Below are positions 1 to 11,730 of a stretch of DNA of 64,000 nt, piece after piece. The notes below the pieces were generated by a model that was not told the origin of the DNA, did no database searches, and was given only the letters and a program-made list of their open reading frames with translations. Origin of the DNA: Ramlibacter terrae (GTDB lineage: Bacteria > Pseudomonadota > Gammaproteobacteria > Burkholderiales > Burkholderiaceae_C); contig CP053418.1 of the NCBI GenBank assembly GCA_013127575.1, positions 1,364,001-1,428,000 on the forward strand, in the 5' to 3' direction. Position 1 is the first letter of the stretch. Every line of letters starts with the position of its first letter. Made by a program: the position numbers and the translations under genes.

Positions 1-1
1 G

Positions 2-774
2 GAGTACGTGAACGCCGTGGCTGCGCAGCGCGCCGCCGAAGCCGAGGTCGCCGCCGCCCGCGCGTCCGTGCGTTCCGCCGAGATCACCCAAGGCTACGCG
101 GCCGTCACGGCGCCGATCTCCGGCCGCATCGGCCGCTCGCTGGTCACCGAAGGCGCGCTGGTCGGGCAGGGCGAAGCGACGCCGCTGGCCGTGATCCAGC
201 AGGTGAACCCGCTGTACGTCAACTTCACCCAGAGCGCCACCGAGGTGATGAACCTGCGCCGCGCGCTGGCCGAAGGCCGCCTCAAGCGCGCCGGCGACGA
301 CGGCGCCGAGGTGCGCGTGCTGCTGGAAGACGGCAGCCGCCATCCGCAGGCCGGCAAGCTGCTGTTCGCCGACCTCACCGTCGACCCGGCCACCGGCCGG
401 TGACGATCCGCGCCGAAGTGCCGAACCCGGGCACGATGCTGCTGCCCGGCATGTACGTGCGCGTGCTGATCGAGCAGGCCAAGGCCAGCAACGCCATGCT
501 GCTGCCGCAGCAGGCCGTCACGCGCTCGCCGCAGGGCGACACGGTGATGGTGGTGGCGGCCGACGGCAAGGTGGCGCCGCGCACCATCAAGGTCGGCGGC
601 TCGCAGGAAGGCAAGTGGGTCGTGCTGTCGGGCCTGCAGCCCGGCGAGCAGGTGATGGTCGACGGCTTCCAGAAGATGCAGCCGGGCAAGCCGGTGAAGC
701 CGGTGCCGTGGTCCGCCACGCCGGCCGCCCCCGCCGCTCCCGCCAAGGCCGCTTCGCAGCCCGCCAAGAGCTGA
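2..774 (+). CDS. RND efflux periplasmic adaptor (partial, N-terminus outside window)
   Basis: Membrane-fusion (AcrA/MexA-type) adaptor that couples the inner-membrane pump to the outer-membrane channel in the periplasm. The window opens inside the coiled-coil hairpin; the following lipoyl half reads APISGRIGRS and is followed by the beta-barrel and membrane-proximal parts (GMYVRVLIEQ, LPQQAV, ending in a Pro/Ala-rich tail). The frame breaks near base 400, where DPATG runs into a stop; adding one A to make GGCCAGGTG restores TGQVTIRAE, the family's usual reading. The stop lies 7 bases before the pump gene, so the two are one operon. Signal peptide and N-terminal third are not visible. Substrates cannot be told from sequence. 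Confidence 0.9.
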   Translation, partial: VRERRGCAARRRSRGRRRPRVRAFRRDHPRLRGRHGADLRPHRPLAGHRRRAGRAGRSDAAGRDPAGEPAVRQLHPERHRGDEPAPRAGRRPPQARRRRRRRGARAAGRRQPPSAGRQAAVRRPHRRPGHRPVTIRAEVPNPGTMLLPGMYVRVLIEQAKASNAMLLPQQAVTRSPQGDTVMVVAADGKVAPRTIKVGGSQEGKWVVLSGLQPGEQVMVDGFQKMQPGKPVKPVPWSATPAAPAAPAKAASQPAKS

Positions 775-781
775 GGGACGC

Positions 782-3700
782 ATGGCCAAGTTCTTCATCG
801 ACCGGCCCATCTTCGCGTGGGTCATCGCGCTGTTCATCATCGTGATGGGCGGCGTGGCCATCACGCAGCTGCCGATCGCGCAGTACCCGCCGGTGGCGCC
901 ACCCGCCATCGTCATCTCGGCCACCTATCCCGGCGCGTCCGCGCGGGTGCTCGAAGAAAGCGTGATCAGCGTGATCGAGCAGGAAATGAACGGCTCGCCG
1001 GGCCTGGCCTACATGGAGTCGGTGGCGCAGGCCAACGGCACCGGCCAGCTCACGCTCAGCTTCGAGCCGGGCACCAACGCCGACCTGGCGCAGGTGGACG
1101 TGCAGAACCGGCTGGCCCGCGCCACGCCGCGGCTGCCTTCCGCCGTCACGCAGCAGGGCGTGCGCGTGGAGAAGTCGCGCTCGAACTTCCTGCTGTTCAC
1201 GATCCTGTCGTCCGACGACCCGAAGTTCACGCCGGTGGACCTGGGGGACTTCGCCTCGCGCAGCGTGCTGCCCGAAATCCAGCGCCTGCCCGGCGTCGGC
1301 CAGGCGCAGCTGTTCGGCACCGAAGCGGCCATGCGCATCTGGCTCGATCCGCAGAAGCTGGTCGGCTTCAACATGTCGTCGGCCGAAGTGGTGGCCGCGA
1401 TCCGCGCGCAGAACGCGCAGGTCTCGGCCGGCTCCATCGGCGAACTGCCGAACGTGGCGGGGCAGGGCATCGCCGCGACGGTCGTCGTCAACGGCCAGCT
1501 CGGCACGGTGGACCAGTTCCGCGAGATCGTGCTGCGCGCCAACACCGACGGCTCGACGGTCCGCCTGAAAGATGTCGCGCGGGTCGAACTCAACGCCCAG
1601 AGCTTCGCCACCGCGGCCCGCCTGAACGGCAAGCCGTCCACCGGCATCGGCGTGCAGCTCTCGGCCACCGGCAACGCGCTGGCCACCGCCACCGCCGTGC
1701 GCAAGCGCATGACCGAGCTGGCGCAGTTCTTCCCGCCGGGCGTGAAGTGGGAGATCCCGTACGACAGCTCGCGCTTCATCCGCATCTCGATCTCGCAAGT
1801 GGTCGAGACGCTGCTGGAAGCCGTGGCGCTGGTGTTCTGGTGATGTTCCTGTTCCTGCAGAACTGGCGCTACACGATCATCCCGACCCCGGTGGTGCCGA
1901 TCGCGCTGCTGGGCACCTTCGCGGCGCTGCTGGCGCTGGGCTTCTCGATCAACGTGCTGACCATGTTCGGCATGGTGCTGGTGATCGGCATCGTGGTGGA
2001 CGACGCCATCGTGGTGGTGGAGAACGTCGAGCGGATCATGAGCGAGGAGGGCTTGCCGCCACGCGAAGCGACGCGCAAGGCCATGAGCCAGATCCGGGCG
2101 CCATCATCGGCGTGACCGTGGTGCTGATCTCGGTGTTCACGCCGCTGGCCTTCTTCGCGGGCTCCACCGGCAACATCTACCGGCAGTTCGCCGCGGTGAT
2201 GGTGGCGTCGATCGCGTTCTCCGCGATGATGGCGCTGTCGCTCACGCCGGCGCTGTGCGCCACGCTGCTCAAGCAGGTGCCCAAGGGCGAACACCACGCC
2301 AAGCGCGGCTTCTTCGGCGCCTTCAACCGCATGTTCACGCGCACCGCGCACGGCTACGAAAGCCTGGTCGCGCGCCTGCTGCGCAAGGCGCCCCGCTACC
2401 TGATCATCTATGCGGCCATCGGCGCCGTGGCGGCGCTGCTGTACACGCGGCTGCCGACGTCGTTCCTGCCGGCCGAAGACCAGGGCAACATGCTGGTCAA
2501 CGTGCAGCTGCCGCCGGGCGCCACGCTCGAGCGCACGCAGAACGTGATGCAGCAGGTCGAAGGCTGGGTGCTCAAGCAGCCCGAGGTGCAGAGCATGGTC
2601 AGCGTGCTGGGCTTCTCGTTCTCGGGCCGGGGCCAGAACGCCGCGCTGGCGTTCGTGACGCTGAAGGACTGGGACCAGCGCAAGGGGAGGGCGAGTCGGC
2701 GCAGGCGCTGGCGGGCCGCGCGTTCGGCGGCCTGTCCGGCATCCGCGACGCCTTCATCTTCCCGCTGTCGCCGCCGCCCATTCCCGAACTGGGCGCGGCC
2801 TCGGGCTTCACCTTCCGCCTGCAGGACCGCGGCGGCGCGGGCCGCGAGGCGCTGATCGCCGCGCGCAACCAGCTGCTGGGCCTCGCCGGGCAAAGCAAGG
2901 TGATCACGCAGGTGCGGCCCGACGGCCTGGAAGATGCGCCGCAGCTGCAGCTCGACATCGACCGCGAGAAGGCGAACGCGCTGGGCGTGTCGTTCGACAC
3001 GATCAACGCCACGCTGTCGACGACGCTCGGCTCGGCCTATGTCAACGACTTCCCGAACCGCGGCCGCCTGCAGCGCGTGGTGGTGCAGGCCGATGCGCCG
3101 TCGCGGATGCAGCCCGAAGACCTGCTGCGCCTGAACGCCGTCAATCGTGACGGCAAGCCGGTGCCGTTCTCCACCTTCGCCAGCACGCGCTGGGTGAGCG
3201 GCGCGATGCAGACCGTGCGCTACAACGGGTATCCGTCGATGCGCATTTCCGGCTCGCCGGCGCCCGGCTTCAGCACCGGTGCCGCGATGGCCGAGATGGA
3301 GAAGCTGGCCGCGCAGTTGCCGCAGGGCTTCGCGTACGAGTGGACCGGCCAGTCGCGCGAGGAAAAGCTGGCCGGCGCGCAGTCGCTCATCCTCTACGGC
3401 TTCGCCATCCTGGCGGTGTTCCTGTGCCTGGCCGCGCTGTACGAGAGCTGGTCGATCCCGCTCGCGGTGATCCTGGTGGTGCCGCTCGGCGTGCTCGGCG
3501 TGCTGCTGGCGACGCTGTTGCGGGGCTATGCCAACGACGTGTACTTCCGGTGGGCCTGATCACGATCATCGGCCTGTCGGCCAAGAACGCCATCCTGATC
3601 ATCGAGTTCGCCAAGGACCTGCAGGCGCAGGGCAAGGGCGTGATCGAGTCGGCGCTGGCGGCGGCGCACCTGCGGTTCCGCCCGATCGTGATGACCTCGA

Positions 3701-3949
3701 TGGCGTTCGGCCTCTCGGCGTGCTGCCGCTGGCCATCGCCTCCGGCGCCGGCTCCGCGAGCCAGCGCGCGATCGGCACCGGCGTGCTGGGCGGCATGCTG
3801 ACCGGCACCGCGCTGGCGGTGTTCTTCGTGCCGATCTTCTTCGTCGTGGTGCGCGGCTTCTTCAAGGGCAGCGAGCGCCAGCGCAAGCTGGACCGCCATG
3901 AATTCGAGCGCGAGTTGCCCCCGGGCGCGACCGCGGGAGACCGGTATGA
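782..3949 (+). CDS. RND (HAE1-type) multidrug efflux pump, inner-membrane subunit
   Basis: Proton-driven drug exporter of the AcrB/MexB type, about 1,050 residues once frames are joined. The N-terminus [16 protein letters not shown] is classic for the family, the proton-relay Asp pair is present in TM4 ([16 protein letters not shown]), and the second half repeats the first with its own periplasmic domain and six membrane helices. Frame breaks occur near 1839 (CCTGG lost a C), 2094 (CCAGG lost an A; restored reading SQIQGAIIG matches AcrB), 2690 (G run), 3552 (CCAGG lost an A), 3717 and probably 3925. Protein on both sides of each break is well conserved, so I read one functional gene. Its stop overlaps the start of the outer-membrane factor. 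Confidence 0.92.
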
Positions 3950-5332
3950 GAACCTTCAAGCTTGCAACCGTGGCCGCCGCCGTGCTGCTGGCCGGCTGCT
4001 CGATGATGCCGACCTACGAGCGCCCCGCGGCGCCCGTGCCCGGCGCCTTCCCGTACGCCGGCGCGCCGCAGGGCACGCAGGCAGCGGACATCGACTGGCA
4101 GCAGTTCTTCGCCGACGACGCGCGGCTGCGCGGCCTGATCGCGACGGCGCTGCGCAACAACCGCGACCTGCGCGTCGCCATCCTCAACATCGAGCAAGCC
4201 CGCGCGCAATACGACATCATCCGCCGGGCCGACCGCTTCCCCACCGTCGGTGGCACCGTCAGCGGCTCGCGCGCACCCGGGCCGGGCGGCAACACCGTCG
4301 AGCAGTACACGGCGGGCATCGCCTTCAGTGCGTGGGAGATCGACTTCTTCGGCCGGGTGGCGAGCCTGGGCGAAGTGGCGCTGGCGCAGTTCCTCGCCAC
4401 CGAGGAAGGCCGCCGCGCTGCGCAGGCCACGCTGGTGGCCTCGGTCGCCAACGTGTGGCTGAACCCGGCCGCCGACGAGGAGCTGCTGGCGCTCACGCGG
4501 CAGACGCTCGCCAGCCGTGAAGAGTCGCTGCGCCTGACGCGCCTGCGCTTCGAGAACGGCGCCTCGTCGGAGATCGACTTCCGCCTGGCGCAGTCGCTCG
4601 CCGAAACCGCGCGCGCCACGCTGTCGCAATTGCAGCGGCAACGCGCGCTCGACCTCAACGCGCTGGCGCTGCTGGTCGGCGAGCCGGTCGCCCCCGACTT
4701 CCGGTCGGCGTGACCACGGCTTCGGTGCAACTGCCCGACCTGCCGGCAGGCGTGCCCTCGGACGTGCTGACGCGCCGGCCCGACGTGCGCCAGGCCGAAC
4801 AGCAACTGGTCGCGGCCAACGCCAACATCGGAGCGGCGCGCGCGGCGTTCTTCCCGCGCATCTCGCTGACGGCCGGCATCGGCACCGCCAGCACGCAGCT
4901 GTCCGATTTGTTCAGCGGCGGCTCGTGGGGCTTCACGGTGGCGCCGCAACTCCCGGTGCCGATCTTCGACGCCGGCCGCAACCGCGCCGGCCTCGCCTCG
5001 GCGCAGGTCGGCCGCGACATCGCCATCGCGCAGTATGAGCGTTCGATCCGGTGGCTTTCCGCGAAGTGTCCGATGGCACGGCCGGCCGCCTGACGCTCGC
5101 GGACCAGGTGCGCTCGCAGGCGACGGTGGTGGAAGCCGAGACCACCCGGCTGCGGTTGACGCAGATGCGCTTCGACGCCGGTGTCGCCAGCCAGCTCGAA
5201 CTGCTCGACGCGCAGCGCTCGCTGCTGTTCACCGCAGCAGGCGCTGGTGCAGGTACGGTTGCAGCGGCTGCAGAACCGGTGCAGCTGTACCGCGCGCTGG
5301 GCGGCGGCTGGACCGAAGGGACCGCGTCCTGA
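3946..5332 (+). CDS. RND outer-membrane factor lipoprotein (OprM/NodT family)
   Basis: TolC-like channel that completes the efflux pump encoded just upstream (ATG overlaps the pump's stop). A lipoprotein signal is clear: [18 protein letters not shown], with LAGC as lipobox. Two repeated OEP domains follow, with family landmarks such as [16 protein letters not shown] in the first and [22 protein letters not shown] in the second, and a C-terminal [10 protein letters not shown] ending. Frames break near 4703 (CCAGG or CCCGG context), 5051 (ATCCAGGTG lost an A) and twice around 5237-5275. Length after repair is about 462 residues, normal for the family. Confidence 0.9.
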
Positions 5333-6390
5333 GCGCCAGGCGCACGTGGGTGGGCGACGCCGCGGCGCTGCCCGGAGGCTTTGCTTCGCCCGACGCGGTG
5401 CGCGCCGTGGCGGCGCGCTTGCGGGCGGAAGGTGCGCCCGCCGTGCTGGTGCTGCGCGCGGGCACCGGCGCCACCGGGCTGCTGCACTGGCTCGACACGC
5501 CGCATGCGCGCGGCTGGCTGCGTCCTGCCGGCGGTGACGCGGAGGCGCTGCGCGCCGATGCGGACACGGTGGCGGCACGCCTGGACGCGGCGCTCAAGCC
5601 GGCTTCGTCGCCGCCGACGCGGCCATCCTGGCGTGCCTCGACGGTGAACTGCCGCAGTTGTCTGGGGCGACGCGCCGTTCTTCCTGCCGCTCCCGGCCGC
5701 GTCTTCCGCTCCGGGCCTCTATGCGATCGTCGACAGCGCCGCGCAACTGCAGCGCGTGCTCGACGCGGGCGTCGACACCGTGCAGCTGCGCATCAAGCAG
5801 CCGCCGGACGCCGACGCGCGTTGGTGGGGCGCGCTGCGCGGTGAACTCGCGGCCGGCATCGCGGCCGCCGCCGCGGCGCGCAAGCCGCTGTACGTCAACG
5901 ACCACTGGGCGCTCGCGCGCGAGCTCGGCGCCAGCCACGTCCACCGGGCCGGGAAGACCTGCACGCGCTCGGCGAAGACGGCCGGCAGGCGCTCTGCGCC
6001 GGCGGCCTTTCGGTCGGTATCAGTTCCCACAGCGTCTGGGAGCTGTGCCGCGCCCGGGCGCTGGCCCCGCGCTACGTCGCCTGCGGGCCCGTGTGGCCCA
6101 CCGTGACGAAAGACATGCCGTGGCGGCCGCAGGGCGAAGACAACCTGCGCTGGTGGCGGCGCTTCGCCGGCGCGCCGGTGGTGGCCATCGGCGGCATCCT
6201 CGGCGCGGACGAGGTCGAGCGGGCGGCGGCTGGGGCGCCGACGGCGTCTGCCTGGTCCGCGGCCGGGCGCCGACCCGGCGCAGGTCGTGCCCGCGCTGCG
6301 GCACGCGCTGGACGGGGCCGGCGCGCAGCCCATGCCTCCGCACCCCGCTGGCCGCATCCCAGCCTTCCGGCCGACCACGTTCCCTCTTGA
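5329..6390 (+). CDS. thiE: Thiamine-phosphate synthase with ThiD-like N-terminal part
   Basis: ThiE joins hydroxymethylpyrimidine diphosphate and thiazole phosphate to give thiamine phosphate. The ThiE part starts near 5713 (GLYAIVDSAAQLQRVLDAGV) and continues VQLRIKQP, LYVNDHWALA, VGISSHS, CGPVWPT and VVAIGGI, all characteristic. In front of it about 125 residues (LLHWLDTPHARGWL, GFVAADAAIL) resemble the C-terminal half of the HMP kinase ThiD, with the kinase N-terminal half missing. Frames break near 5612, 5655, 5946 (two CCWGG sites), 6235, 6265 and 6368; the last, a T lost in TTCCTGG, brings the stop at 6388 into frame. The true start is uncertain: GTG at 5350 is possible. No TPP riboswitch is visible upstream. 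Confidence 0.75.
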
Positions 6391-6395
6391 CCGAA

Positions 6396-7381
6396 ATGCA
6401 GTACCCCGTTCGCCTGTCCCGCCGCTCCCTGCTCGCCTTGGCCGCTGCCGCCGCCACGCCGCTGGCCGCGCAGCAAGCCGCGCCCGCCTTCCGCCCCACC
6501 CGCCCCGTGCGCATCCTCTCGCCGCAGCAGGCGGGCGGATCGACCGACGCGATCCTGCGGCCGCTGGCGCAGAAGCTCTCCGATCTCTGGGGGCAGCCCG
6601 TGGTGCTGGACAACCGCCCCGGCGGCGGCAGCATCATCGCGACGCAGGCCGTCGTGCAGGCGCCGCCCGACGGCCACACGCTGGGCCTCGCGATCAACTC
6701 GCTGACCATCAACCCGAGCCTGCGCAACGACCTGCCCTACGACACGCTGGCCGACCTGACGCCGGTCACGCAGATCGGCAGCGCCACCGTGGCGCTGGTG
6801 GCGCATCCGTCGCTGGGCGTGCAGACGCTGGGCGAGTTCGTGCAGCTCGCGAAGGCGCGGCCGGGCGCGATCGCGTGGGCATCGCTGGGCATCGGCACCG
6901 GCGGCCACATCACCGGGGAGCTGCTGCGCAAGCGCGCGGGCATCGACATCGTGCACGTGCCGTTCTCCGGCAGCAGCGGCGCCTACCGCGAGCTATTGCC
7001 CGGCCGCGTGCAGGCGGCCTTCGTGGTGCTGGAATCGGCCATGCCGCACGTGCGCGCCGGCAACCTGCGCCTGCTGGCGGTGACCGACCCGCGCCGCAAT
7101 CGGCAGTTCCCGCAGGTGCCGACGCTCGAGGAGAGCTATCCGGGCGTGGCGTACGAGGGCATCTTCGGCCTGGTGGCGCCACCCGGCCTGCCGCCTGAGA
7201 TCGTGCGCGCGATTCATGCGGACATCGCGCGCGTGCTGGCCGAGCCTTCGGTGCGGCAGCACCGGAGCAGCAGGCCATGGACGTGATCGCCTCGTCGCCG
7301 GCCGAATTCGCCGCCGCGATCCGGCGCGAGATCGCGCACTGGCAGTCGGCGGTGCGGGAGTCGGGCGCGCAAGTCCGCTGA
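6396..7381 (+). CDS. Bug-family (TctC-like) periplasmic solute receptor
   Basis: Extracytoplasmic receptor of the tripartite tricarboxylate transporter family, typical of Burkholderiales. A twin-Arg-like N-terminal signal (RLSRRSLLALAAAAAT, cut near AAQ) is followed by the family core: RPVRILSPQQAGGSTDAILR, NRPGGGSIIATQAV, PDGHTL, a HVPFSGSSGAYRELLPGRVQ segment and a VPTLEE motif. One break near 7263 (CACCTGG lost a T) separates the last 40 residues; the repaired tail reads QQAMDVIASSPAEF. It starts 5 bases after the ThiE stop. No TctA/TctB membrane genes are adjacent, so its partner transporter is unknown. Confidence 0.88.
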
Positions 7382-7466
7382 CGCGCCCCGGCTTGGTGCG
7401 CCGCCGCCCCAAAAGGGTTGGCATGGAACCTGCAGACCTGGACCCATTCGTCCGGGAGCACCTTCC

Positions 7467-8266
7467 ATGTCCATCATCGCCACCAAGCGCACGTTCTCCG
7501 TCGCGCTCGTCCTCGCCGCCACCCACGGGTGCCGCCGGCGTCGTCCATGCGCAGAGCGCGCTCGACGACATCCTGAAGTCCAGGAGATCAAGATCGCGAT
7601 CCCGACCGACTTCCCGCCCTATGGCTCGGTCGGCACCGACCTGAAGCCGCAGGGCCTCGACATCGACATGGCCAACTACATCGCCGCCAAGCTGGGCGTG
7701 AAGGTGGAACTGCTGCCCGTGACCACCGCCAACCGCATCCCCTACCTGCAGACGCGCAAGGCCGACCTGGTGATCTCCACGCTGGGCAAGAACCCGGACC
7801 GCGAGAAGGTGATCGACTTCACCTCCGCGTACTCGCCGTTCTTCATCGCCGTGTTCGCGCCGAAGACCGTCACCGTGAAGGGCCCCGCCGACTGGCCGGC
7901 AAGTCGATCTCCGTCACGCGCGGCTCCGTCGACGACATGGAGCTGACCAAGGTGGCGCCCCCGGCCACCGAGCTGCGCCGCTTCGAGGACAACAACTCCA
8001 CCGTGTCCGCCTACCCGGCCGGCCGGGTTCAGCTGCTCGCGACCAGCGCGCAGGTGGCGGGCGCGATGATGGCCAAGAACCCGCAGCAGGGCACCGAGTT
8101 CAAGTTCGTGCTGAAGGATTCCCCCAACTTCATCGGCGTGGGCAAGGGCGAGGACAAGCTGCGCCTGAAGGTCAACGAGATCATCGCGGAAGGCCGCAAG
8201 AACGGCGACATCGACAAGATGGCCGTGCGCTGGCTGGGACGGCCGGCGGGCGACCTGCCGAACTGA
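7467..8266 (+). CDS. ABC transporter substrate-binding protein, polar amino acid type (family 3)
   Basis: Periplasmic ligand-binding protein of the Gln/His/Lys family; the downstream permease and ATPase genes complete the importer. After an N-terminal signal peptide disturbed by frame breaks (near 7525 and 7580), the mature part reads IKIAIPTDFPPYGSVG, GLDIDMANYIAAKLG and RKADLVISTLGKNPDREKVI, the hallmarks of SBP_bac_3. A break at about 7895 (GACCTGG lost a C) divides the two lobes; repaired reading is DLAGKSISVTRGSVDDME. Ligand specificity cannot be read with confidence; a polar or acidic amino acid is likely. Confidence 0.88.
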
Positions 8267-8278
8267 TCACCGCACCCT

Positions 8279-8378
8279 GTCATTGCGGGCTCGACCCCGG
8301 ATCGGGTCCGGGGCAGGCTCCGCAATCCATGCGGCTGTCACACCGCCGCACGGATCCCGGCTCGAGGCCGGGATGACA
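8279..8378. repeat. Dispersed intergenic palindromic repeat, copy 1
   Basis: A GTCATTGCGGGC module followed by a perfect 8-bp stem with 5-base loop (ATCCCGGC-TCGAG-GCCGGGAT, 8354-8374) and GATGACA. The same two modules recur near 17.7 kb and 24.5 kb in this window. It lies between the binding-protein and permease genes of the ABC importer, where such hairpins often reduce read-through so that more binding protein than permease is made; that role is inference. Confidence 0.8.
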
Positions 8379-8391
8379 ACCAGTGAGCACC

Positions 8392-9061
8392 ATGCGCATC
8401 ACCCTCGACTTCTTCGCCGTCCTCGCCGAATGGCCGCTGCTGCTGCGCGGCGTGGCACGGACGCTCGGCCTGACGCTCGTCAGCGCGGTGCTCGGCCTCG
8501 CGATCGGCATCGCATGCGCGGGCGGGCGCGCGGCGCGGGCCCGGCGTGGCTGCGCGCCGTCACGGGCGCCTATGTCGAACTGGTGCGCAACACGCCCTTC
8601 ATCGTGCAGCTGTTCTTCGTGTTCTTCGGCCTGCCCGCCGCCGGCGTGCGGCTGTCGCCCGAGACCGCTTCGGTGATCGCGATGGTGGTGAACCTCGGCG
8701 CCTACGCCACCGAGATCGTGCGCGCGGGCATCGAGGCCACGCCGCGCGGACAGGTGGAAGCGGCGCTCAGCTGGCCCTGAACCGGGCGCAGGTCTTCCTG
8801 CGCGTCGTGCTGCCGCCGGCGCTGCGCCGCGTGTGGCCTTCGCTGGTGAGCCAGATCATCATCGTGATGCTCGGGTCGGCGGTCTGCGGCCAGATCTCCA
8901 CGGAGGAACTGAGCTATGCGGCCAACCTGATCCAGAGCCGCAACTTCCGCTCCTTCGAGGCCTTCATCCTCGCCACCGGCATCTACCTGCTGCTGGCGAT
9001 CGGGCTGCGCTACGCGCTGAACTGGGCCGGGCCGCGCTTCCTGTTCGGCAGCCGCGCATGA
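8392..9061 (+). CDS. Amino-acid ABC transporter permease 1 (HisM family)
   Basis: Inner-membrane permease of the polar amino-acid importer. It has several hydrophobic helices and the family's cytoplasmic coupling loop (EAALSLALNRAQVFLRVVLPPALR after repair). Signature segments include TGAYVELVRNTPFIVQLFFV. Frames break near 8535 and 8773. A GTG at 8383 in the same frame is an alternative start. The stop (TGA 9059-9061) overlaps the ATG of the second permease, showing tight translational coupling. Confidence 0.87.
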
Positions 9062-9692
9062 TCGATTTCTCGCTCTGGGACATCGTCCGCAACCTGCTGC
9101 TGGCGGCGCGCTGGACGATCGCGCTGTCGCTGATCGCCTTCGCCGGCGGCGGCCTCGTCGGCCTCGGCCTGCTCGTGCTGCGCCTGAGCCCCTCGCGCGC
9201 CGCGCAGGTGTTCGTGCGCGGCTACGTGCAGCTGTTCCGGGCACGCCGCTGCTGATGCAGCTGTTCCCTGGCCTACTTCGGCCTCGCCGCGCTGGGCGTG
9301 AACGTTTCCGCGTGGACGGCGGCGGCCGCCGCGCTCACGCTCTACACCAGCGCCTTCTGGCGGAGATCTGGCGCGGCTGCGTCGAGGCCGTGCCGAAAGG
9401 GCAGTGGGAGGCGGCGCGCAGCCTGGCGCTGAACTTCGGCGAGCAACTGCGCCACGTGATCCTGCCGCAAGCGCTGCGCGTCGGCGTCCCGCCCACCGTC
9501 GGCTTCTGGTGCAGGTGGTCAAGGGGACGGCGCTCGCCAGCGTGATCGGCTTCGTCGAACTGACCAAGGCCGGCAGCATGATCTCGAACGCCACCTTCAA
9601 GCCCTTCGTGGTCTACAGCTGCGTGGCCCTGATGTACTTCGCCCTGTGCTACCCCGTGAGCCTGTACGCCCGCGGACTCGAGAGAAAACTGC

Positions 9693-9709
<17 letters not shown>
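9058..9709 (+). CDS. Amino-acid ABC transporter permease 2 (HisM family)
   Basis: Second membrane subunit of the same importer, about 217 residues. MIDFSLWDIVRNLLLAARWT leads into the first helix; the conserved GTPLLMQLFLAYFG and EAARSLALNFGEQLRHVILPQALR coupling helix are present after repair. Four breaks fall on CCWGG sites: about 9239 (CCAGG lost an A), 9266 (extra C at CCTGG), 9357 and 9508 (each CCTGG lost a C). The gene end overlaps the ATPase start by 17 bases. Confidence 0.87.
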
Positions 9710-10429
<720 letters not shown>

Positions 10430-10490
10430 GCCACGGGCGAGCGGCGCCGGCCGATCGGAGGCATACTCCCAGCGCAACCAGGGGAGAGCC

Positions 10491-10802
10491 ATGAACAGAT
10501 TCGCCGGGGGCGGCATCCTCCTGCTGCTGTCCGCAGCGGGCGTGTCCGCGTTCGCCCGGGTCCATCGCTGCGGCGACGGCAAGACCTACACCGACAAGCC
10601 GTGCGATGGCGCGGAGGCGGTCGACCTGCGCTCCAACATCCTCGACGCCGGCCCGCGCTTCATCCCGCGGCAGGATGCGCCGGCGCCTGCGCTCATCGCG
10701 CCGGACACCACGCGCCAGCGGTCGGCCGCGGACGGCGGCTCCGCGTGGGACCGCAAGCAGCAGCGCGACTCCGAGCACCAGAACCGCACCTACCGCCGCT
10801 GA
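10491..10802 (+). CDS. DUF4124-type small secreted protein
   Basis: 103-residue protein with an N-terminal signal peptide (hydrophobic [14 protein letters not shown], cleavage after about residue 21). The mature N-terminus [19 protein letters not shown] has the two-Cys pattern of DUF4124, where a K-x-Y/x-D-x-P-C core is typical. The rest is charged and low-complexity ([17 protein letters not shown]). AGGGGAG just upstream of the ATG is a good ribosome-binding site. Function of the family is unknown; it is common in beta- and gammaproteobacteria. Confidence 0.75.
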   Translation: MNRFAGGGILLLLSAAGVSAFARVHRCGDGKTYTDKPCDGAEAVDLRSNILDAGPRFIPRQDAPAPALIAPDTTRQRSAADGGSAWDRKQQRDSEHQNRTYRR

Positions 10803-10808
10803 AGCGCG

Positions 10809-11586
10809 TCAGGCCGCGTTCGCGGCCGCTTCTTCGGCCGGCACCGCCTCGCGCGGCACCTCGTACAGCAGGAAGGGCGGCTGGTCGGGCCGGCTGCGCA
10901 TCAGCAGCGGCCGCGCCACGTTGAACACCGGCACCCCGTTGATCGTCCTGCCCTCCAGCGTGCCGCGGTGCGCATGGCCGTGGAAGACGGCGTCGACCGG
11001 GTAGCGCAGCAAGGGGTCTTCGAGCCGGCTGCTGCCCGGAAGGGGAAGATCTCCACCGGTTCGCCCTGCACCGTGCCCGCGATGGGCGAGTAGTGCAGCA
11101 GCGCGATGCGCCGCGGCGTGCGCAGCTTGGCCAGCGCCGCCTCGAGCTTCATCGCCTCCTGAAGCGCCTCCTGCACGAACTGTTTGATGATCGGCTCGCC
11201 CCAGGCGCCCCAGGAGAGCCGCGGCCGAAGCCGCCGGCGAAGCCCTTGGCGCCGGCGATGCCCACGCCCTCGATCTCGCAAGCCTCGCCGTCGAGCACCC
11301 GCACGCCCGCCTTGGTGAGCACCTCGCAGACGATCTCCGGCGTCCCCGACTCGAAGTCGTGGTTGCCGAGCACGGCGACGATGGGCACCGAGACCGAGGC
11401 GAGTTCCTCGGCCAGCACCTTCGCTTCGTCCGCGGTGCCGTAGTCGGTGAGGTCGCCGCACAGGAGCAGGGCGTCGGCCGCTTCGGCGGCCTGCGCGAAG
11501 AACTTGCGCAGCGCACCGGCGGAATCCTTGGTGACGTGGATGTCGCCGACGGCGGCGAAACGGACGGTGGTGGCGGACTTGCCCAT
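10809..11586 (-). CDS. Metallophosphoesterase (calcineurin-like)
   Basis: Dinuclear-metal phosphoesterase. The five family motifs are present in order: GDIHVTKD, GDLTDYGT, GNHDFE, LLHYSPI and GHAHRG. Substrate unknown; the general class includes cyclic-nucleotide and nucleotide phosphodiesterases. Frames break near 11222 and 11040. Start chosen at the ATG giving MGKSATTVRFAAVGDIH, since the text upstream is not family-like. It faces the DUF4124 gene tail to tail with 6 bases between stops. Confidence 0.82.
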
Positions 11587-11730
11587 GGGTTGCAGGTGAA
11601 AGACCCCATGCTGCCCCGGTTGCCGCTGGCAGCCTGTAGGCAGACGCTGACTGTGCATGAGGTCGCCCGTCCCTCACGCAGGCCGAGCAGCCGGGTTTAG
11701 CCTGACTCCACTTTCCACAGGCCGACCACG

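Noticed and set aside
5200..5400. TPP riboswitch upstream of the ThiE gene
   Set aside because: No CUGAGA-type conserved core or matching stems; the region is coding sequence of the efflux channel.
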